A stretch of DNA of 64,000 nt from Vandiemenella viatica (Eukaryota > Arthropoda > Insecta > Orthoptera > Morabidae). This document shows, piece after piece, positions 12,072 through 24,555 of the stretch. Each line of letters starts with the position of its first letter. Position 1 is the first letter of the stretch. Location: positions 10,030,148-10,094,147 of the forward strand of contig CM061914.1 of the NCBI GenBank assembly GCA_031002005.1. The letters are read 5' to 3'. The notes below the pieces were generated by a model, which was given only the letters and a program-made list of their open reading frames with translations, was not told the DNA's origin and ran no database searches. Position numbers and translations under genes: made by a program.

Positions 12072-13406
12072 TTCCACCTGGCAGTAGGCGTACTCTGTAT
12101 GTCCCTGGGTATCATACACTAATCCCGCCTGCCATTGGGCGTGCTCTGTACGTCCCTGGGTATCATACACTAATTTCGCCTGGCACTGGGCGTGCTCTGA
12201 ATGTCCCTGAGTATCATACACCAGTTCCGCCTGGCGTTGGACGTGCTCTGTACGTCCCTGGATATCATACACTAGTTCCGCCTGGCGCTAAGCGTACTCT
12301 GTATGTCCCTGGATATAATACACCAGTTCGGCCTAGCGCTGGGCGTGCTCTGTACGTCCCTGGGTGTCATACACTAGTTCCGCCTGGCAGTGGGCGTGTT
12401 CTCAATGTCCCTGGGTATGATACACTAGTTCCGCCTGGCACTGGGCGTGCTCTGTACGTCCCTGGATATCATACACTAGTTCCGCCTGACACTGGGCGTG
12501 CTCTGTACGTCCCTGGATATCATACACCAATTCCGCCTGGCATTGGGCTTGCTCTATACGTCCATGGATATCATACACTAATTCCGCCTGGCACTGGGCG
12601 TCCTCTGTATGTCCCTGGGTATCATACATTAATTCCGCCTGGCATTGGGCATGCTCTGTACGTCCCTGGGTATCATACACTAATTCCGCCTGGCACTGGG
12701 CGTGCTCTGTATGTCCCTGGGTATCATACACTAGTTCTGCCTGGCGCTGGACCTGCTCTGTACGTCACTGGATATCATACACCAATTCCGCCTGCCATTG
12801 GGCGTGTTCTGTACGTCCATGGCTATCATACACTAATTCCGCCTGGCACTGGGCGTGCTCTGAATGTCCCTGAGTATCATACACCAGTTCCGCCTGGCGT
12901 TGGACGTGCTCTGTACGTCCCTGGATATCATACACTAGTTCCGCCTGGCGCTAAGTGTACTCTATATGTCCCTGGATATAATACACCAGTTCCGCCTAGC
13001 GCTGGGCGTGCACTGTACGTCCCTGGGTGTCATACACTAGTTCCGCCTGGCAGTGGGCGTGCTCTCTACGTCCCTGGGTATGATACACTAGTTCCGCCTG
13101 GCACTGGGCGTGCTCTATACGTTCCTGGATATTATACACCAATTCCTCCTGGCATTGGGCGTGCTCTATACGTCCCTGGATATCATACACTAATTCCGCC
13201 TAGCACTGGGCGTGCTCTGTATGTCCCTGGGTATCATACATTAATTCCGCCTGGCATTGGGCGTGCTCTGTACGTCCCTGGGTATCATACACTAATTCCG
13301 CCTGGCACTGGGCGTGCTCTGTATGTCCCTGGCTATCATACACTTGTTCCTCCTGGCGCTGGACCTGCTCTGTACGTCCCTGGATATCATACACTAGTTC
13401 CGCCTA

Positions 13407-13418
13407 GCGCTAAGCATA
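13407..13418 (+). repeat. Target-site duplication, left copy (LINE at 13419-19708)
   Basis: gcgctaagcata is found immediately left of the LINE's A/T-rich 3' end and again at 19709-19720. It belongs to one variant of the 51-bp unit. Confidence 0.85.
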
Positions 13419-14067
13419 TATTATTTTTTTTATTATTTATTTATTTATGGTCGTTGGCTTGCGCCAATTGACCAGCTGATTAATTACAATATTTTACAGT
13501 ACAATTTATTTCTATTATAAACATTAATATATCTTTTGATTCGGTATTACCTATAGATAGTAGTACATTTTATATCCATGATGGCCAATGCGGTGATCAA
13601 CATTCCTGTTATATATTACACTTGTTGGATTTTTCATACATAATTGACTATTCTATTGAAAATGTTGTATTACATTGGAGTGGTAATTAGTTTAGACATA
13701 GTACAATTTACATTTATTGTGACCTTCATGTATCATTTGTTTCGGCATTACCCACAGATTGGAATACATTTTATATAAGTAATAACCAATGAGATGAGTA
13801 AGGTAATTAACAATCCTATTACAAGTTTTACATTGGATTGTTTTGTCAAATAATTTAAACTGGGTATTTTGTATTTTTCATTCGGACTTTTATAATGAAT
13901 AAGTGTGTGAATAATTTCTCGTCTTTTATTTTATGATTTGAATCGTGAGTCTATCATGTGGGTATTATTTTATTGTAGTGTATTAAATTTTTCCTTGGCA
14001 TGCTTTTATCTGGTTATTGGTTGTCTATTTCTCTCATTAGGTGATATCTCCTATTTTGATGGGAAGT

Positions 14068-17000
14068 TCAAAGTTTTAGGTTGGACTCGTGTAGAAATCG
14101 GGCTAGTGCTCCATACACATCTTGTCTTTGTGACATCAAGAGGGAGGTTACAGAGGTCGGAAGAGGTATATTTAGTTTTACTAGAGTTTTGTATAGTTTG
14201 TTTTGGGGGTTCTTGTACTGATTGCAAGCTAGGATGATGTGGTTTAAATCCGCTACTTCTTCGTGGTCTTCCTGACAAGAGGGTGATTGGAGCACTCCTA
14301 TTCTATATAGATGGCTTGGGAAACTTCCATGGCCCAATCTTATGCGGATTATTGATGATATGTGCCTTCTGCTCATTCTGCAGGTTGCAAACCAAGGTTT
14401 GGGTGGAATATTGGGTTGAATTGAAGCGTAGTGCTTTCCTCTGACCGATTGGGTTGTGGACCATGATTCTGACCAGTCACTGATATATTGTTTCTTGATA
14501 ATAGGTATAAAGTCAGTGTGTGGCAATTGAATGAATTGTCTCTCTCCGTATGATAAACTATCTTTTGCTAATATGTCGACTGCTTCATTGTGTTGAATTG
14601 ACGCATGGCCTTTGATCCATATTAGGTGTACATCTTTCCCTTCTACGTAGGCCGCATGCATCAGTTGTATAATGTCTACTAAAATCATATTGAGGTCACT
14701 ATGTCTATTTGGGTTGTCTAGTTTTAAGGCTACGCTTTTCGAATCTGTTAGGATCAGCATTTTACTGTATCGCTTGAATCCGTATTTTATTGCTTCTCTG
14801 ACTGCGAGGGCTTCGGCTGTGTATATCGAAGTTTCTGGTGGTAGACAGACTTGCTTAGATACTTTTGATTCAGGACAAAAGTAGGCGTATCCAACTCCGT
14901 CGGGGGATTTGGAGCCGTCAGTGTAAATGTGGATGTGATTCGGCCACGTTTGAGATAAGAACCCCTCCGCTAAGAATTTTATTTTTCCACTTTTCATAAT
15001 CCAATTTGGTAGATAGTGTATATTGGGTTTGAATCTTAGAACCTCGTAGTCTTTTGAAAAGAGGGGTAGCATTTCATTTTGGATAATTAAAGGTGCCATA
15101 AGTTTTATTTTTTCGTAGCTTAGGATCAACAAAGGAGTTCTTGAAATGGTGGACATATCACTTTTGTATAATCTATGGCCTTTTTCATTACAGGGTGATT
15201 TGTAATTGCTGCTCGCCTGGTTAAGTAAACCGATGCTAACAGCTGACGGCGGATGACCAGAGGCATTTCCTTTGCCTCCACTAATAAAGCGTTAGTTGGC
15301 GTTGACATCATCGTTCCTAAGCATATTCTTATGGCTCTATATTGCAGGATGTCTAATTTGCGGAGTATATGCTTGGGTGCATTACCGTAACAGTGGCTTC
15401 CATAATCCAGGATTGGTCTAATGAGTGCTCTGTACATAATTAGAAGAATGGCAGGGTCGGCTCCCCACCAAACACGTGATATCGATCTTAAGACGTTCAG
15501 GTGACGTTCCGATTTGGTTAAGATTTGATCGATGTGTTTTTTCCATGTAAGTTTGCTATCAATCAGTAGCCCGAGGTGTTTGACTGATGTTCGTACCGGG
15601 AAAAGGTAGGGCCCTAGCTGAATCTCCGTCTCTCTGAGGGTGCACTGTTTCCGGGAAAAGATTACAATTGACGATTTCGTTTGCGATATAGTTAATCCTA
15701 ATTGAAGAGTCCATTCGTATAGCTTTTTGGCGGCTTCTTTTAATCTCCAGATGTTTATGCCTTGAGAGGGAGACCATGTGTAGACGCAAACGTCATCTGC
15801 AAATTGCAATACTTTTATCGATGGGCTGAATATATTTTGTATGTCAGCTATATAGATGGCGAAGAGGATGGGACTGAGAATTGCTCCTTGCGGAATTCCT
15901 TTAGTGACAATGCGTGGTCCGTATAGAGTATTGTCCTGTTGTCGGATGTATATGGTCCTACAGCGAAGGAGATTATATATACCACGCAAATATACTTCCG
16001 GGAGTTGTAATGTTCTAAGCTTTTCAATTAAAGTCCGGTATCTGGACATTATCATATGCTCCTGTTATATCCAAGAATAAGGCTGATAGGTATCCTTTAT
16101 TGATAAAGGTGCGTTCTATATCGAGGGTAAGTATACTCAGATTATCGTTTGTACTTTTCCCTTTTCTAAATCCGTACTGTGTTTTCGGTAACTTGCTGTG
16201 GTGCTCCAGCCACCATTCTAATCTCGTTTTGATTATTCGTTCAAATGTTTTAGCAATACACGAGGAGAGAGCTATAGGGCGATACGAGTTTGCACAGTTA
16301 CTATCTTTACCCGGCTTCTGTATTGGTATAATAATTTGTGTTGTCCAGTCTTCCGGGAATTCACTTTTGGACCATATGTTCGTAAACAGATGTAGCAATA
16401 TTAATTTAGCTCTGGGTGGTAGGTGAAACAGCATCAGGTAGTTTATATTATCTATTCCGGCGCTGAGTTGGTTGATGTTTTGAGGGCCATGTCCAGCTCC
16501 TCAAGCTTGAACTCTTTATCTAAAATATTTTGTCGATTCTCTTCCTTGGAATCATTTGAGGGGCTTGAGAGCCTTGGTGGAACTGTAGGCGGAGCAATTT
16601 TATTGGCGAATTCTTCCATCCAATTTGTTAAGGATTTCATTCCTGTAGGTTTTTTCCGAATCTGTTTATGGTATTCCATACTGTGTTCAAAGGTACATTC
16701 TTGTTTAGCTTGTTGCAGAATTCCTTCCAGCAGTCTTTTTTCCTCGTTTTCAGAATTCTTTTGGTTTCAGCTTCGGCTTTTTTATAGTTTATAAAATTTT
16801 CCCACGTTGCTGCTTGTTTGTATCTAGTTAGTGCTAATTTTCTTTTGGCCGTTGATCTGGAACAAACTTCATTCCACCATGGTACCGGGATTCTTTTTCC
16901 TGTCGTTTCAGGGTTACATCGAGGAATTGATTTTTCTGCTGCGTTGTTTATGATTTTTATAAATTCTTGATATTGATGGCTAATTGTGTTGTGAGAACAA

Positions 17001-17765
17001 ACATGATCTAATTCTGTCTCTATTGCCTGACCGTATTTGGCCCAATTGGCTTTCCGGATATTCCACTTTCTATAGGGTAGTGAATTCTGTGGTTTGGTCC
17101 ACTGTTTGGTTGATATAATGATTGGGTAGTGATCTGAGCCCCATGACTGCTGCAGGTTATGCCAATGAAAATCGGTTGCCAGGGAGGGTGAGCAGATAGA
17201 TATGTCTATTACAGATTTTCGATGCCCAGGTTTTGGGATTAAAGTTGGTGAACCGTCATTCAGTACGTACAGGTTAAGTTCATCTATTATTTCCATTACA
17301 GCTTCCCCGAATGTGTCGTTTAACTCGCGCCCCCAAGTTGTGTGGAGTTGCATTTAGGTCTCCGCATATTAAGAACGGTTCCTCTACCTGCTGAATAAGT
17401 GCTCGCCACTCTCCGCTTCTAATTTTTGTTTTGGGAGGGCAATAAACGGAGATAATGCACAATTTCGTATTATGTACTCTTACCCTAACTGCAATGGCTT
17501 GGAATGAATTTATGCGCGTGTGGTCAATATGAATTGCTGTAAATGGAATCCTGGTTTGTATTGCTATGGCTACTCCTCCTTTTCCATCCTCTCTGTCGTT
17601 GCGTAATATGTGGTAGCCTTTGAAGTGGAGGGGAGTATCAGGTTTTAGCCAAGTTTCTGATATTGCCGCTATTGATATGTCATTACAGCTTAATTCTCTT
17701 TGAAAGGATTCTTGATTTGCTCGAATTGATCTAGCGTTCCGTTGCAGAACTTTAAATTTGGCCAT
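14068..17765 (-). pseudogene. LINE ORF2: endonuclease, reverse transcriptase, RNase H (frame-broken)
   Basis: The endonuclease begins near the ATG at 17765, with ISETWLKP, GGVAIAIQ, CGDLNA and, after a break near 17345, GSDHYPI. The RT follows: SYRPIALSS, YGFRKGKST and LFLDITGAYD in one frame, then GIPQGAILSP and the catalytic FADD at 15792-15803 in another. RNase H spans roughly 14542-14934 and keeps the acidic set (YTDGS, AEAL, LTDSK, NEAVD). The C-terminus has a Cys/His cluster near the end of the frame. Breaks lie near 17345, 16650 (a run of six), 16440, 16040 and 15140. Inside each segment I see no premature stop. Confidence 0.9.
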
Positions 17766-19532
17766 TGGTTGGAATATGTTAACTAGTCTTTCTAGAACAA
17801 TTGAAGGGTTTAGTGAATTCTCTGGTGACGATCTTGCATCTTTAATCAAAAACATAATAAGATTGAATATTTTTTCTATTAGGCTTTCATTTTGTGGATG
17901 TAACATCTCAGTATGAGCATAAGGAACATTGTGCTGCTGATTCGTTGGAGGCTGTATGAGGTTTGTGGTTTGAATCGCTTCGCACGGAGGGGAAGCGTAA
18001 GGCGCAGTTTCCGTCTGGTCCGTTTGGGCCGAGTGTAATTGATGGCCTGTGATGATTGGAGCGGTGGGGCCGTTATATGTGTACAGGAATTTCCTTGTAT
18101 TCAGATCTGCGTTTTCTTTAGTGAATCTTGTATTTTTAAAGGATTTAGGGCCTTTGGTCCAGACATATCGATTGGGAGAATTATTGTTATTATTGTGCTG
18201 TAAGGTACTGGATGGTTCGGGTTGATTAGAATCTACTTGCACTGTTTGGTAATGTCTATGCTTTGGAGGCTCGGCTGTGATTTTTGCGTAGCTGTGAGCC
18301 ATTTCACCGTATTGGTTGGGGAGGGAGGCATATATTCTATTAATTTTTTCCGCTCGTCGTCTCTGATATTCTGGGCAATTTTTGTCAGTGGCAAGGTGAT
18401 TTCCGTTGCAAAATATGCAACATGGGTTGCCCTGAGAGGGGCAAAGTTTGTAGTCATGAGGCCCTGCGCACTTGCTACATCTTTGTTGGCTACGGCATTG
18501 CGCTTTGACGTGATTATAGCGTAAACATTGGAAACACTGAATTAGTGGTGGGATGTAAGGCTCGACTTTGCATCGCATTCCGTAGAGGTAAACATATTCA
18601 GGAAGAACCTGGGATTTGAAGGAAAGTAAGCAAACTGGCAGATCTCTGAGGGTTGTCTTCCCGTTGTTTAGGTATCTTTTAGAGAAGCGTTTGACGTTAA
18701 TCACTTTATACTGACTTTCAATGGATTCAGAAATTTCCTTAATGCTTAAACTAGTGTCTACGTTTCTAATTACGCCCTGTCTTGTTGTCATAGAGGTTGG
18801 GATATATGCCTCCAAGCCGATTTCTTTAAAGGATTCTAGTGCAACCAGTTGGTTTGCTGACTGCCCCGTTTTACATTCAATTCTGACTCTGTTACGCCCC
18901 GCTTGTACAATGTTAACTATTTTATCTTTTAGGTGGCTATGATTCTGAAACAAAAATTTCCCCAACGCCATGGGATGCCATTTACCACGTTCCCGTGTAT
19001 GCTTTCTATTATCACAATGAATGGACCATTGTCCGATGCACTAAATCTGTTGTTAACACTGTTATTGTTCCTGGCTCGCGTGGAGTTTACATGATCGTTC
19101 ACTGTTGACTGCACACTGGGAAGCGCAAGCTGCTCACCTGCTAGTACCGTTGTTGGTTTTGGCTGCTCGTTGTCTGCTGCCAACTCCATTCTGATGGTTT
19201 CTGTTTCTTCTTGCACACTGCGCCCCTCTTGTCTCATCTTCTTCTTCTGGGAGGAGTCGAAGTTTGCAGATGTTTCTTTTGTTGGTGGAGAGCGAGGGCG
19301 ATTCTTTGCAGTTTGCTGGCGCTGATTTGTTTGTAGATCTTCCGTTAATGTAGCTGATGGTAGTGGTGGAAAATGGTCTTGGTACTGGAGTAGGGGGGGG
19401 CTGGTCTGATATGTTGAACGTCTCACATTGCTGACTGAAGTTGTTGATCGGTGTTGAAGATGACTCACTGTCGTAGCACGTTTGTAGAGCTGTTGCTATT
19501 GATTGTCCTGTATCGTAAAACTGCCCTTCCAT
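17766..19532 (-). pseudogene. LINE ORF1 (gag-like, zinc-knuckle) with two frame breaks
   Basis: The likely start is the ATG at 19532 (MEGQFYD). The first part is Ser/Thr/Pro/Gln-rich and disordered-looking. The frame changes near 19393-19400, at a run of eight G, and again near 18960. The third frame carries three CX2C-type zinc knuckles at 18375-18536: CFQC...H...C, CSKC...H...C and CIFC...H...C. These are nucleic-acid-binding motifs typical of ORF1 proteins in the I group. A proline/glutamine-rich linker follows and runs without a stop into the endonuclease. Function by family: RNA binding and ribonucleoprotein assembly. Confidence 0.85.
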
Positions 19533-19708
19533 TGCTGTAGACTTTACCTACGGCGAAGACAAAGTTGTCTTGTCTGCCACAAGCAAAGTTAAAGTAAAAC
19601 CACAAACAAAGTTAAACTAACACACACACTTGCAGAAATGAGGAAATTTGTTCACTGCTCTGAGCCTACGAGGAAGTTACCGGTTCGGCGACTCAATGCG
19701 AACTGGGG

Positions 19709-19720
19709 GCGCTAAGCATA
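19709..19720 (+). repeat. Target-site duplication, right copy (LINE at 13419-19708)
   Basis: gcgctaagcata, identical to 13407-13418, adjoins the 5' end of the minus-strand LINE. Confidence 0.85.
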
Positions 19721-21540
19721 CTCTGTATGTCCCTGGATATAATACACCAGTTCCGCCTAGCGCTGGGCGTGCTCTGTATGTCTCTGGGTATCATACACTA
19801 GTTCCACCTGGCAGTAGGCGTGTTCTGTATGTCCCTGGGTATCATACACTAGTTCCACCTGGCAGTAGGCGTACTCTGTATGACCCTGGGTATCATACAC
19901 TAGTACCGCCTGGCACTGGGTGTGCTCTGTACGTCCCTGGATATCATACACCAATTCCGCCTGGCACTGGGCGTGCTCTGTACGTCCTTGGATATCATAC
20001 ACTAATTCCGCCTGGCACTGGGCGTGCTCTGTATGTCCTTGGGTATCATACACTAATTCCGCCTGGCATTGGGCGTGCTCAGTACGTCCCTGGGTATCAT
20101 ACACTTATTCCGCCTGGCACTGGGCGTTGCTCTGTATGTCCTTGGGTATCATACACTAGTTCCGCCTGGCGCTAGACCTGCTCTGTACGTCCCTGGATAT
20201 CATACACTAGTTCCGCCTGGCGCTAAGCGTACTCAGTATGTCCCTGGATATAATACACCAGTTCCGCCTAGCGCTGGGCGTGCTCTGTATGTCCCTGGGT
20301 ATCATACACTAGTTCCACCTGGCAGTAGGCATGCTCTGTATGTCCCTGGGTATTATACACTAGTTCCGCCTGGCACTGGGCGTTGTTCTGCATGTCCCTG
20401 GGTATCATACACTAGTTCCATCTGGCAGTAGGCGTGCTCTGTATGTCCCTGTGTATCATACATTAGTTCCGCCTGGCACTGGGCGTGTTCTGTATGTCCC
20501 TGGGTATAATACACTAGTTCCACCTGGCAGTAGGCGTGCTCTGTACGTCCCTGGGTATCATACACTAATTCCGCCTGGCACTGGGCGTGCTCTGAATGAC
20601 CCTGAGTATCATACACTAGTTCCGCCTGGCGCTGCACGTGCTCTGTACGTCCCTGGATATCATACACTAGTTCCGCCTGGCGCTAAGCGTACTCTGTATA
20701 TCCCTGGATATAATACACCAGTTCCAATTAGCGCTGGGCGTGCTCTGTACGTCCATGTGTATCATACACTAGTTCCGCCTGGCACTGGTCGTGCTCTGTC
20801 CGTTCCTGGATATCATACACTAATTCCGCCTGGCATTGGGCGTGCTCTCTACATCCCTGGGTATGATACACTAGTTCCGCCTGGCACTGGGCTTGCTCTG
20901 TACGTCCCTGGATATCATACACTAGTTCCGCCTGGCACTGGGCGTGCTCTGTACGTCCCTGGATATCATACACCATTTCCGCCTGGCATTGGGCGTGCTC
21001 TGTACGTCCCTGGATATCAGACACTAATTCCGCCTGGCACTGGGCGTGCTCTGTATGTCCCTGGGTATCATACACTAATTCCGCCTGGCACTGGGCGTGC
21101 TCTGTATGTCCCTGGGTATCATACACTTGTTCCGCCTGGCGCTTGACCTGCTCTGTACGTCCCTGGATATCATACACTAGTTCCGCCTGGCGCTAAGCGT
21201 ACTCTGTATGTCCCTGGATATAATACACCAGTTCTGCCTAGCGCTGGGCGTGCTCTGTATGTCCCTGGGTATCATACACTAGTTCCACCTGGCAGTAGGC
21301 GTGCTCTGTATGTCCCTGGGTATCATACACTGGTTCTGCCTAGTGCTGGGCGTGCTCTGTATGTCCCTGGGTATCATACACTGGTTCCGCCTAGTGCTGG
21401 GCGTGCTCTGTATGTCCCTGGGTGTCATACTCTAGTTCCGCCTGGCAATGGGCGTTTTCTGTATGTCCCTGGATCTCATACACGAGTTCCGCCTGGCGCT
21501 AGGCGTGTTCTGTGTTTTCCTGGATATCATACACTAGTTC
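19709..21540. repeat. 51-bp minisatellite, right block (about 36 units)
   Basis: Same repeat family as 9532-13418, resuming with the duplicated target gcgctaagcata. Variant units with gcgctaag recur near 19709, 20222, 20681 and 21191. Near 21480-21540 the units decay and the array ends. Several units have one-base indels (for example gggcgttgctctg near 20123), which break the + frame here more often than in the left block. Confidence 0.95.
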
Positions 21541-24500
21541 TGTGCACCCGAACGGTTTCGTTGCCAGACAGTCTTACAGTTGGTTAATTCGTTTCCGTAC
21601 CACTCTACTGGCAGCATCTGATACGAAGTTAATTTTAGGTGAGGGGCTAATACTTATATTTGTGATGGTTCCTGTTCGATTTCTGCTGCCTAAAGTAATT
21701 TTGCTAACGGGATTACTATACAGTCATCATTAGAGTGTTCAGTACATGGAATAGTCATATTCACAAACTCATGACGTTAGAGGAACGAGACAGGCCTAAG
21801 AATAAGCGATAAGAATCAAAGGAAGGCGGTACCTAAACAAAACACGTGAGAATAAGTGTTAATAGTCCTCCATGTTACAATCTTCGTGGGAGTTGCTATT
21901 TTTGTTACACGTTTCTCAGTAAACAGCGCCATGAGTCGTGGACTACTACTGCTGCAGTTCTCTAAACTTCTGCTGGCTCCCTCTCACGCCCAGGCCTCCA
22001 CAGCAGCCTTACGTCACACGCGTGTTTGGTGCTGGCCGTGAATTTCTCGCCGTTGTTTTGTCTGCAGTGGCGGATAAGCTTTGTCACAGTGCGACGGACT
22101 CGACGATGTAAACACCGCCGCAAACTGAGGGAATCGTCATCTGCTGTAACGTCTGCCAGTACCGCGACAGAATCTATACTACGGTTGAAGATGATGTGGG
22201 CGGTTGCCCTTGCTGACGCCAAGCATTTTATATCTGCTGCCGCGTCGCACCACGTACTTAACAGGGAGGTGGTGCCATCTGTCTCGTCGCACCACGTACT
22301 AAACAGGGAGGTGCTGCTATCTGTCGGCGAAATGTGTTATTTCGTCCTGGGTGTGAGAAGTGTATTTAATTTTAAATAAGATTTTAAACGTTATGAAAAT
22401 TTATAAGTAGTGAAAACGAATAAAGTACTGTAGCCACAATTAGTAGGTAGGTTTAGAATTTAAAATGAAACATTTAAAAATAAAAGTACATAATTGAAAA
22501 TAATATTACACTTCCACGTGTATATAATCCCAACTAAATCGAATTAACCTGTTTTAACCGAATAAACTAAATCACTCCATTTCCATAAAAATGTATCAGA
22601 AAGATAGTTACAATCTCTTTCAATATTAATTTAAATGATCATATTCTCGTTGCAGATAAACTTGCCGTGGAAGTGATGAGAACATACTTAAACATTGCCA
22701 TCAGAGAATGAGATTTCCTTAAAAAGCTAAGCACTGATGGTGAATTATTGAGACACTAGTATGTAGGAAATATATCATCATGAAAATAGTTGGAGGAAGT
22801 TTCCACTGACGACTGGAAGGAATATCCGCCTAGAGTCAGTTGTCGAGGAAGGTTCTGAACAATACATGTTAAACAGTGAAGGATCATAATTGTAAAAATG
22901 GGCTGAAACTATAAGCAACTGTGCAGTGAAGTTGTTACTGAGCGAAAAGATATTAATTGTAGCTCTTTAATATAATATGAGTGTAAATGAAGTAGTGATG
23001 TCGACTGCCCAGTCGCAGCGGCGGTCATACATTCGTTATCAGCCTAGGTCGATAGCAGCAGTCGACCTCTTGGTCGATAGCCGCTCGTCAATTATAAACG
23101 TCGCGGAGGTGCGACACCGACTGCAGACCGTCTGGGACGAGGAGTGCTTTATACGCGTCCTGCCTGCACCAAACCGAGACCCAGTTTCAATTTCATGATC
23201 TAGCGAACCTTTCGAGGCAGATTCCTGCTGCTTGCTACGTTTAACCTGGATTTATAACGGGCACTTTAGTGGAGTCTCACCGAATGTATGAAAGTTGAAA
23301 CTATTTAAGTGAAGTAATGCCCTCAGATGGGTAGCGTCGTTGCGTTGCCAACGTCACATTTTGCTGAATTGAACACAGCTATTGGCAGAAATTTTGATGT
23401 ATGTAAGGGGATGGTTTTTCCGAAATTCACCGCAGTGCGTATGAGGGACGGCGAACGACGCTGTCGATAGTGGTTCGTTTGCCAATTGGAGAGTTGAAGT
23501 CGAAAAGTGGCCCTCGATAAGCAGTGTATTCCATTTCATACTCTCATCTGAATGCACCAACAATACATTCAACAACACACTGCACATAACAACATAAGGT
23601 CTACACTCGGAGCTCCCAGCTTCCACCCCACTCACCAGACATATCGCGAAGAAAGTTTACACATAACATACGGAGCGCAGATGACATATTTCAGATGACG
23701 ACACTAAGTCCGCCCATCCCCCAGCGTCATGTGCTAAGACAAACCACTGATCTATACATATTTGTTGCATCCATACAGTAAAAGCGGTCCTTTCGTAACT
23801 GCGGCAAAGCTCTAGGAAAAAGATGATGCGTCGCTCCTATACAAATAAAATTTGACCAAAAATTAATTGTTAAGTTCATATTGTGTCGTCCTTACACAAG
23901 AGGGAAAATAATGACACTGATAAGAAATCTATACAGTTCAAGAGAAACAAACACATTGAGCTGGCTGTTTGGCTAACATGACCAAATTCCATTTTTTTTA
24001 AAAAAAATTGCCAAGAAGCTGGAGAACAAGTGTACTGGAAGTGTAGAGGAAGGAGCCACATAGAAGAGAATTACAAGAGAAGAGTTGCATCAAGTCGAAG
24101 TTTTCCCACATTGCTGCTAAACGGATTTCCTGAGGTCGGTTGCTTCACTATCTGTGTAATATGATTGATGAGAAAGTACAGATTTTGATAGAACCTAGTA
24201 ACAATAACTTAATGTTGTCTGAAGTAACGAAAGTTCAGACAGGGAGAGACATGCAGTTTTTGGACAAAATGATTGTAAATATTGTAGAGATAATATATTG
24301 ACCAATAGCAAATTCCTCTTTAATGTTTAATTAGGAATCTGGTAATTCAAAAGTTTACTCCAAATAGAGTTTCGCGAAATATTAATTCCCACCGGCCTAT
24401 CCTTTAGGACTTTCAAATCAGTTATGATTTTTTTTGAAAACAACAAATTTGCAGAGTTACATAAAACCATTTCACTGAAGACCTACACTCCCACTTTGTA

Positions 24501-24547
24501 GTAGAGAAAGGGCGGTGCACTGCTGCCAGGCAGGTAGAGACTTGTGT
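21541..24547. other. Unclassified sequence between minisatellite and hAT element
   Basis: No supported gene. A moderately GC-rich part (about 21880-22330) includes a short tandem duplication. The remainder is AT-rich. Open frames of up to 117 codons have no recognisable domain. Confidence 0.5.
22244..22325 (+). repeat. Short tandem duplication, about 42 bp twice
   Basis: gtcgcaccacgtact is followed by aacagggaggt and tatctgtc-like sequence, and the unit recurs 42 bases downstream with a few substitutions. Confidence 0.6.
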
Positions 24548-24555
24548 GTCTAGAC
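24548..24555 (+). repeat. 8-bp target-site duplication, left (hAT)
   Basis: gtctagac directly precedes the terminal inverted repeat and recurs at 27005-27012. The site is itself palindromic. Confidence 0.85.

Larger units (their letters stand above)
9532..13418. repeat. 51-bp minisatellite, left block (about 76 units)
   Basis: Tandem units of 51 bp vary on the pattern gtgctctgtacgtccctgg, atatcatacactaattccgc, ctggcattgggc. Each unit equals 17 codons, so frames stay in phase from unit to unit. Variant units carrying gcgctaag recur near 10042, 10298, 10707, 11470, 11880, 12286, 12950 and 13408. The segments from about 10283 and from about 11865 are nearly identical over several hundred bases, giving a higher-order period of about 1.58 kb (31 units). 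The array is split at 13418 by a LINE and resumes at 19709. Confidence 0.97.
13419..19708 (-). mobile_element. Near full-length non-LTR retrotransposon (I-like, with RNase H)
   Basis: A 6290-bp minus-strand LINE. The 5' end is at 19708 and the 3' end at 13419, where the minus strand finishes in an AT-rich tail of short A runs (13419-13445). A 12-bp target duplication, gcgctaagcata, flanks it. In order it encodes a gag-like ORF1 with three zinc knuckles, an APE-type endonuclease, a reverse transcriptase, an RNase H and a C-terminal Cys/His segment. This order with RNase H fits the I/Loa/Ingi group rather than Jockey or CR1, but I cannot place the clade without a tree. Seven frame breaks interrupt the coding region. 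Confidence 0.93.

Noticed and set aside
10345..13394. Minus-strand open frames of 64-132 codons in the minisatellite
   Set aside because: They are the antisense reading of the 51-bp unit and stop at every ctaag variant, so they are a by-product of the repeat.
9532..21540. CRISPR-like array
   Set aside because: Units are contiguous 51-bp tandem repeats with no unique spacers, and the window is eukaryotic.
22026..22379. 117-codon frame in the moderately GC-rich stretch
   Set aside because: No domain or homology I recognise; it includes a short tandem duplication; no splice or promoter support.
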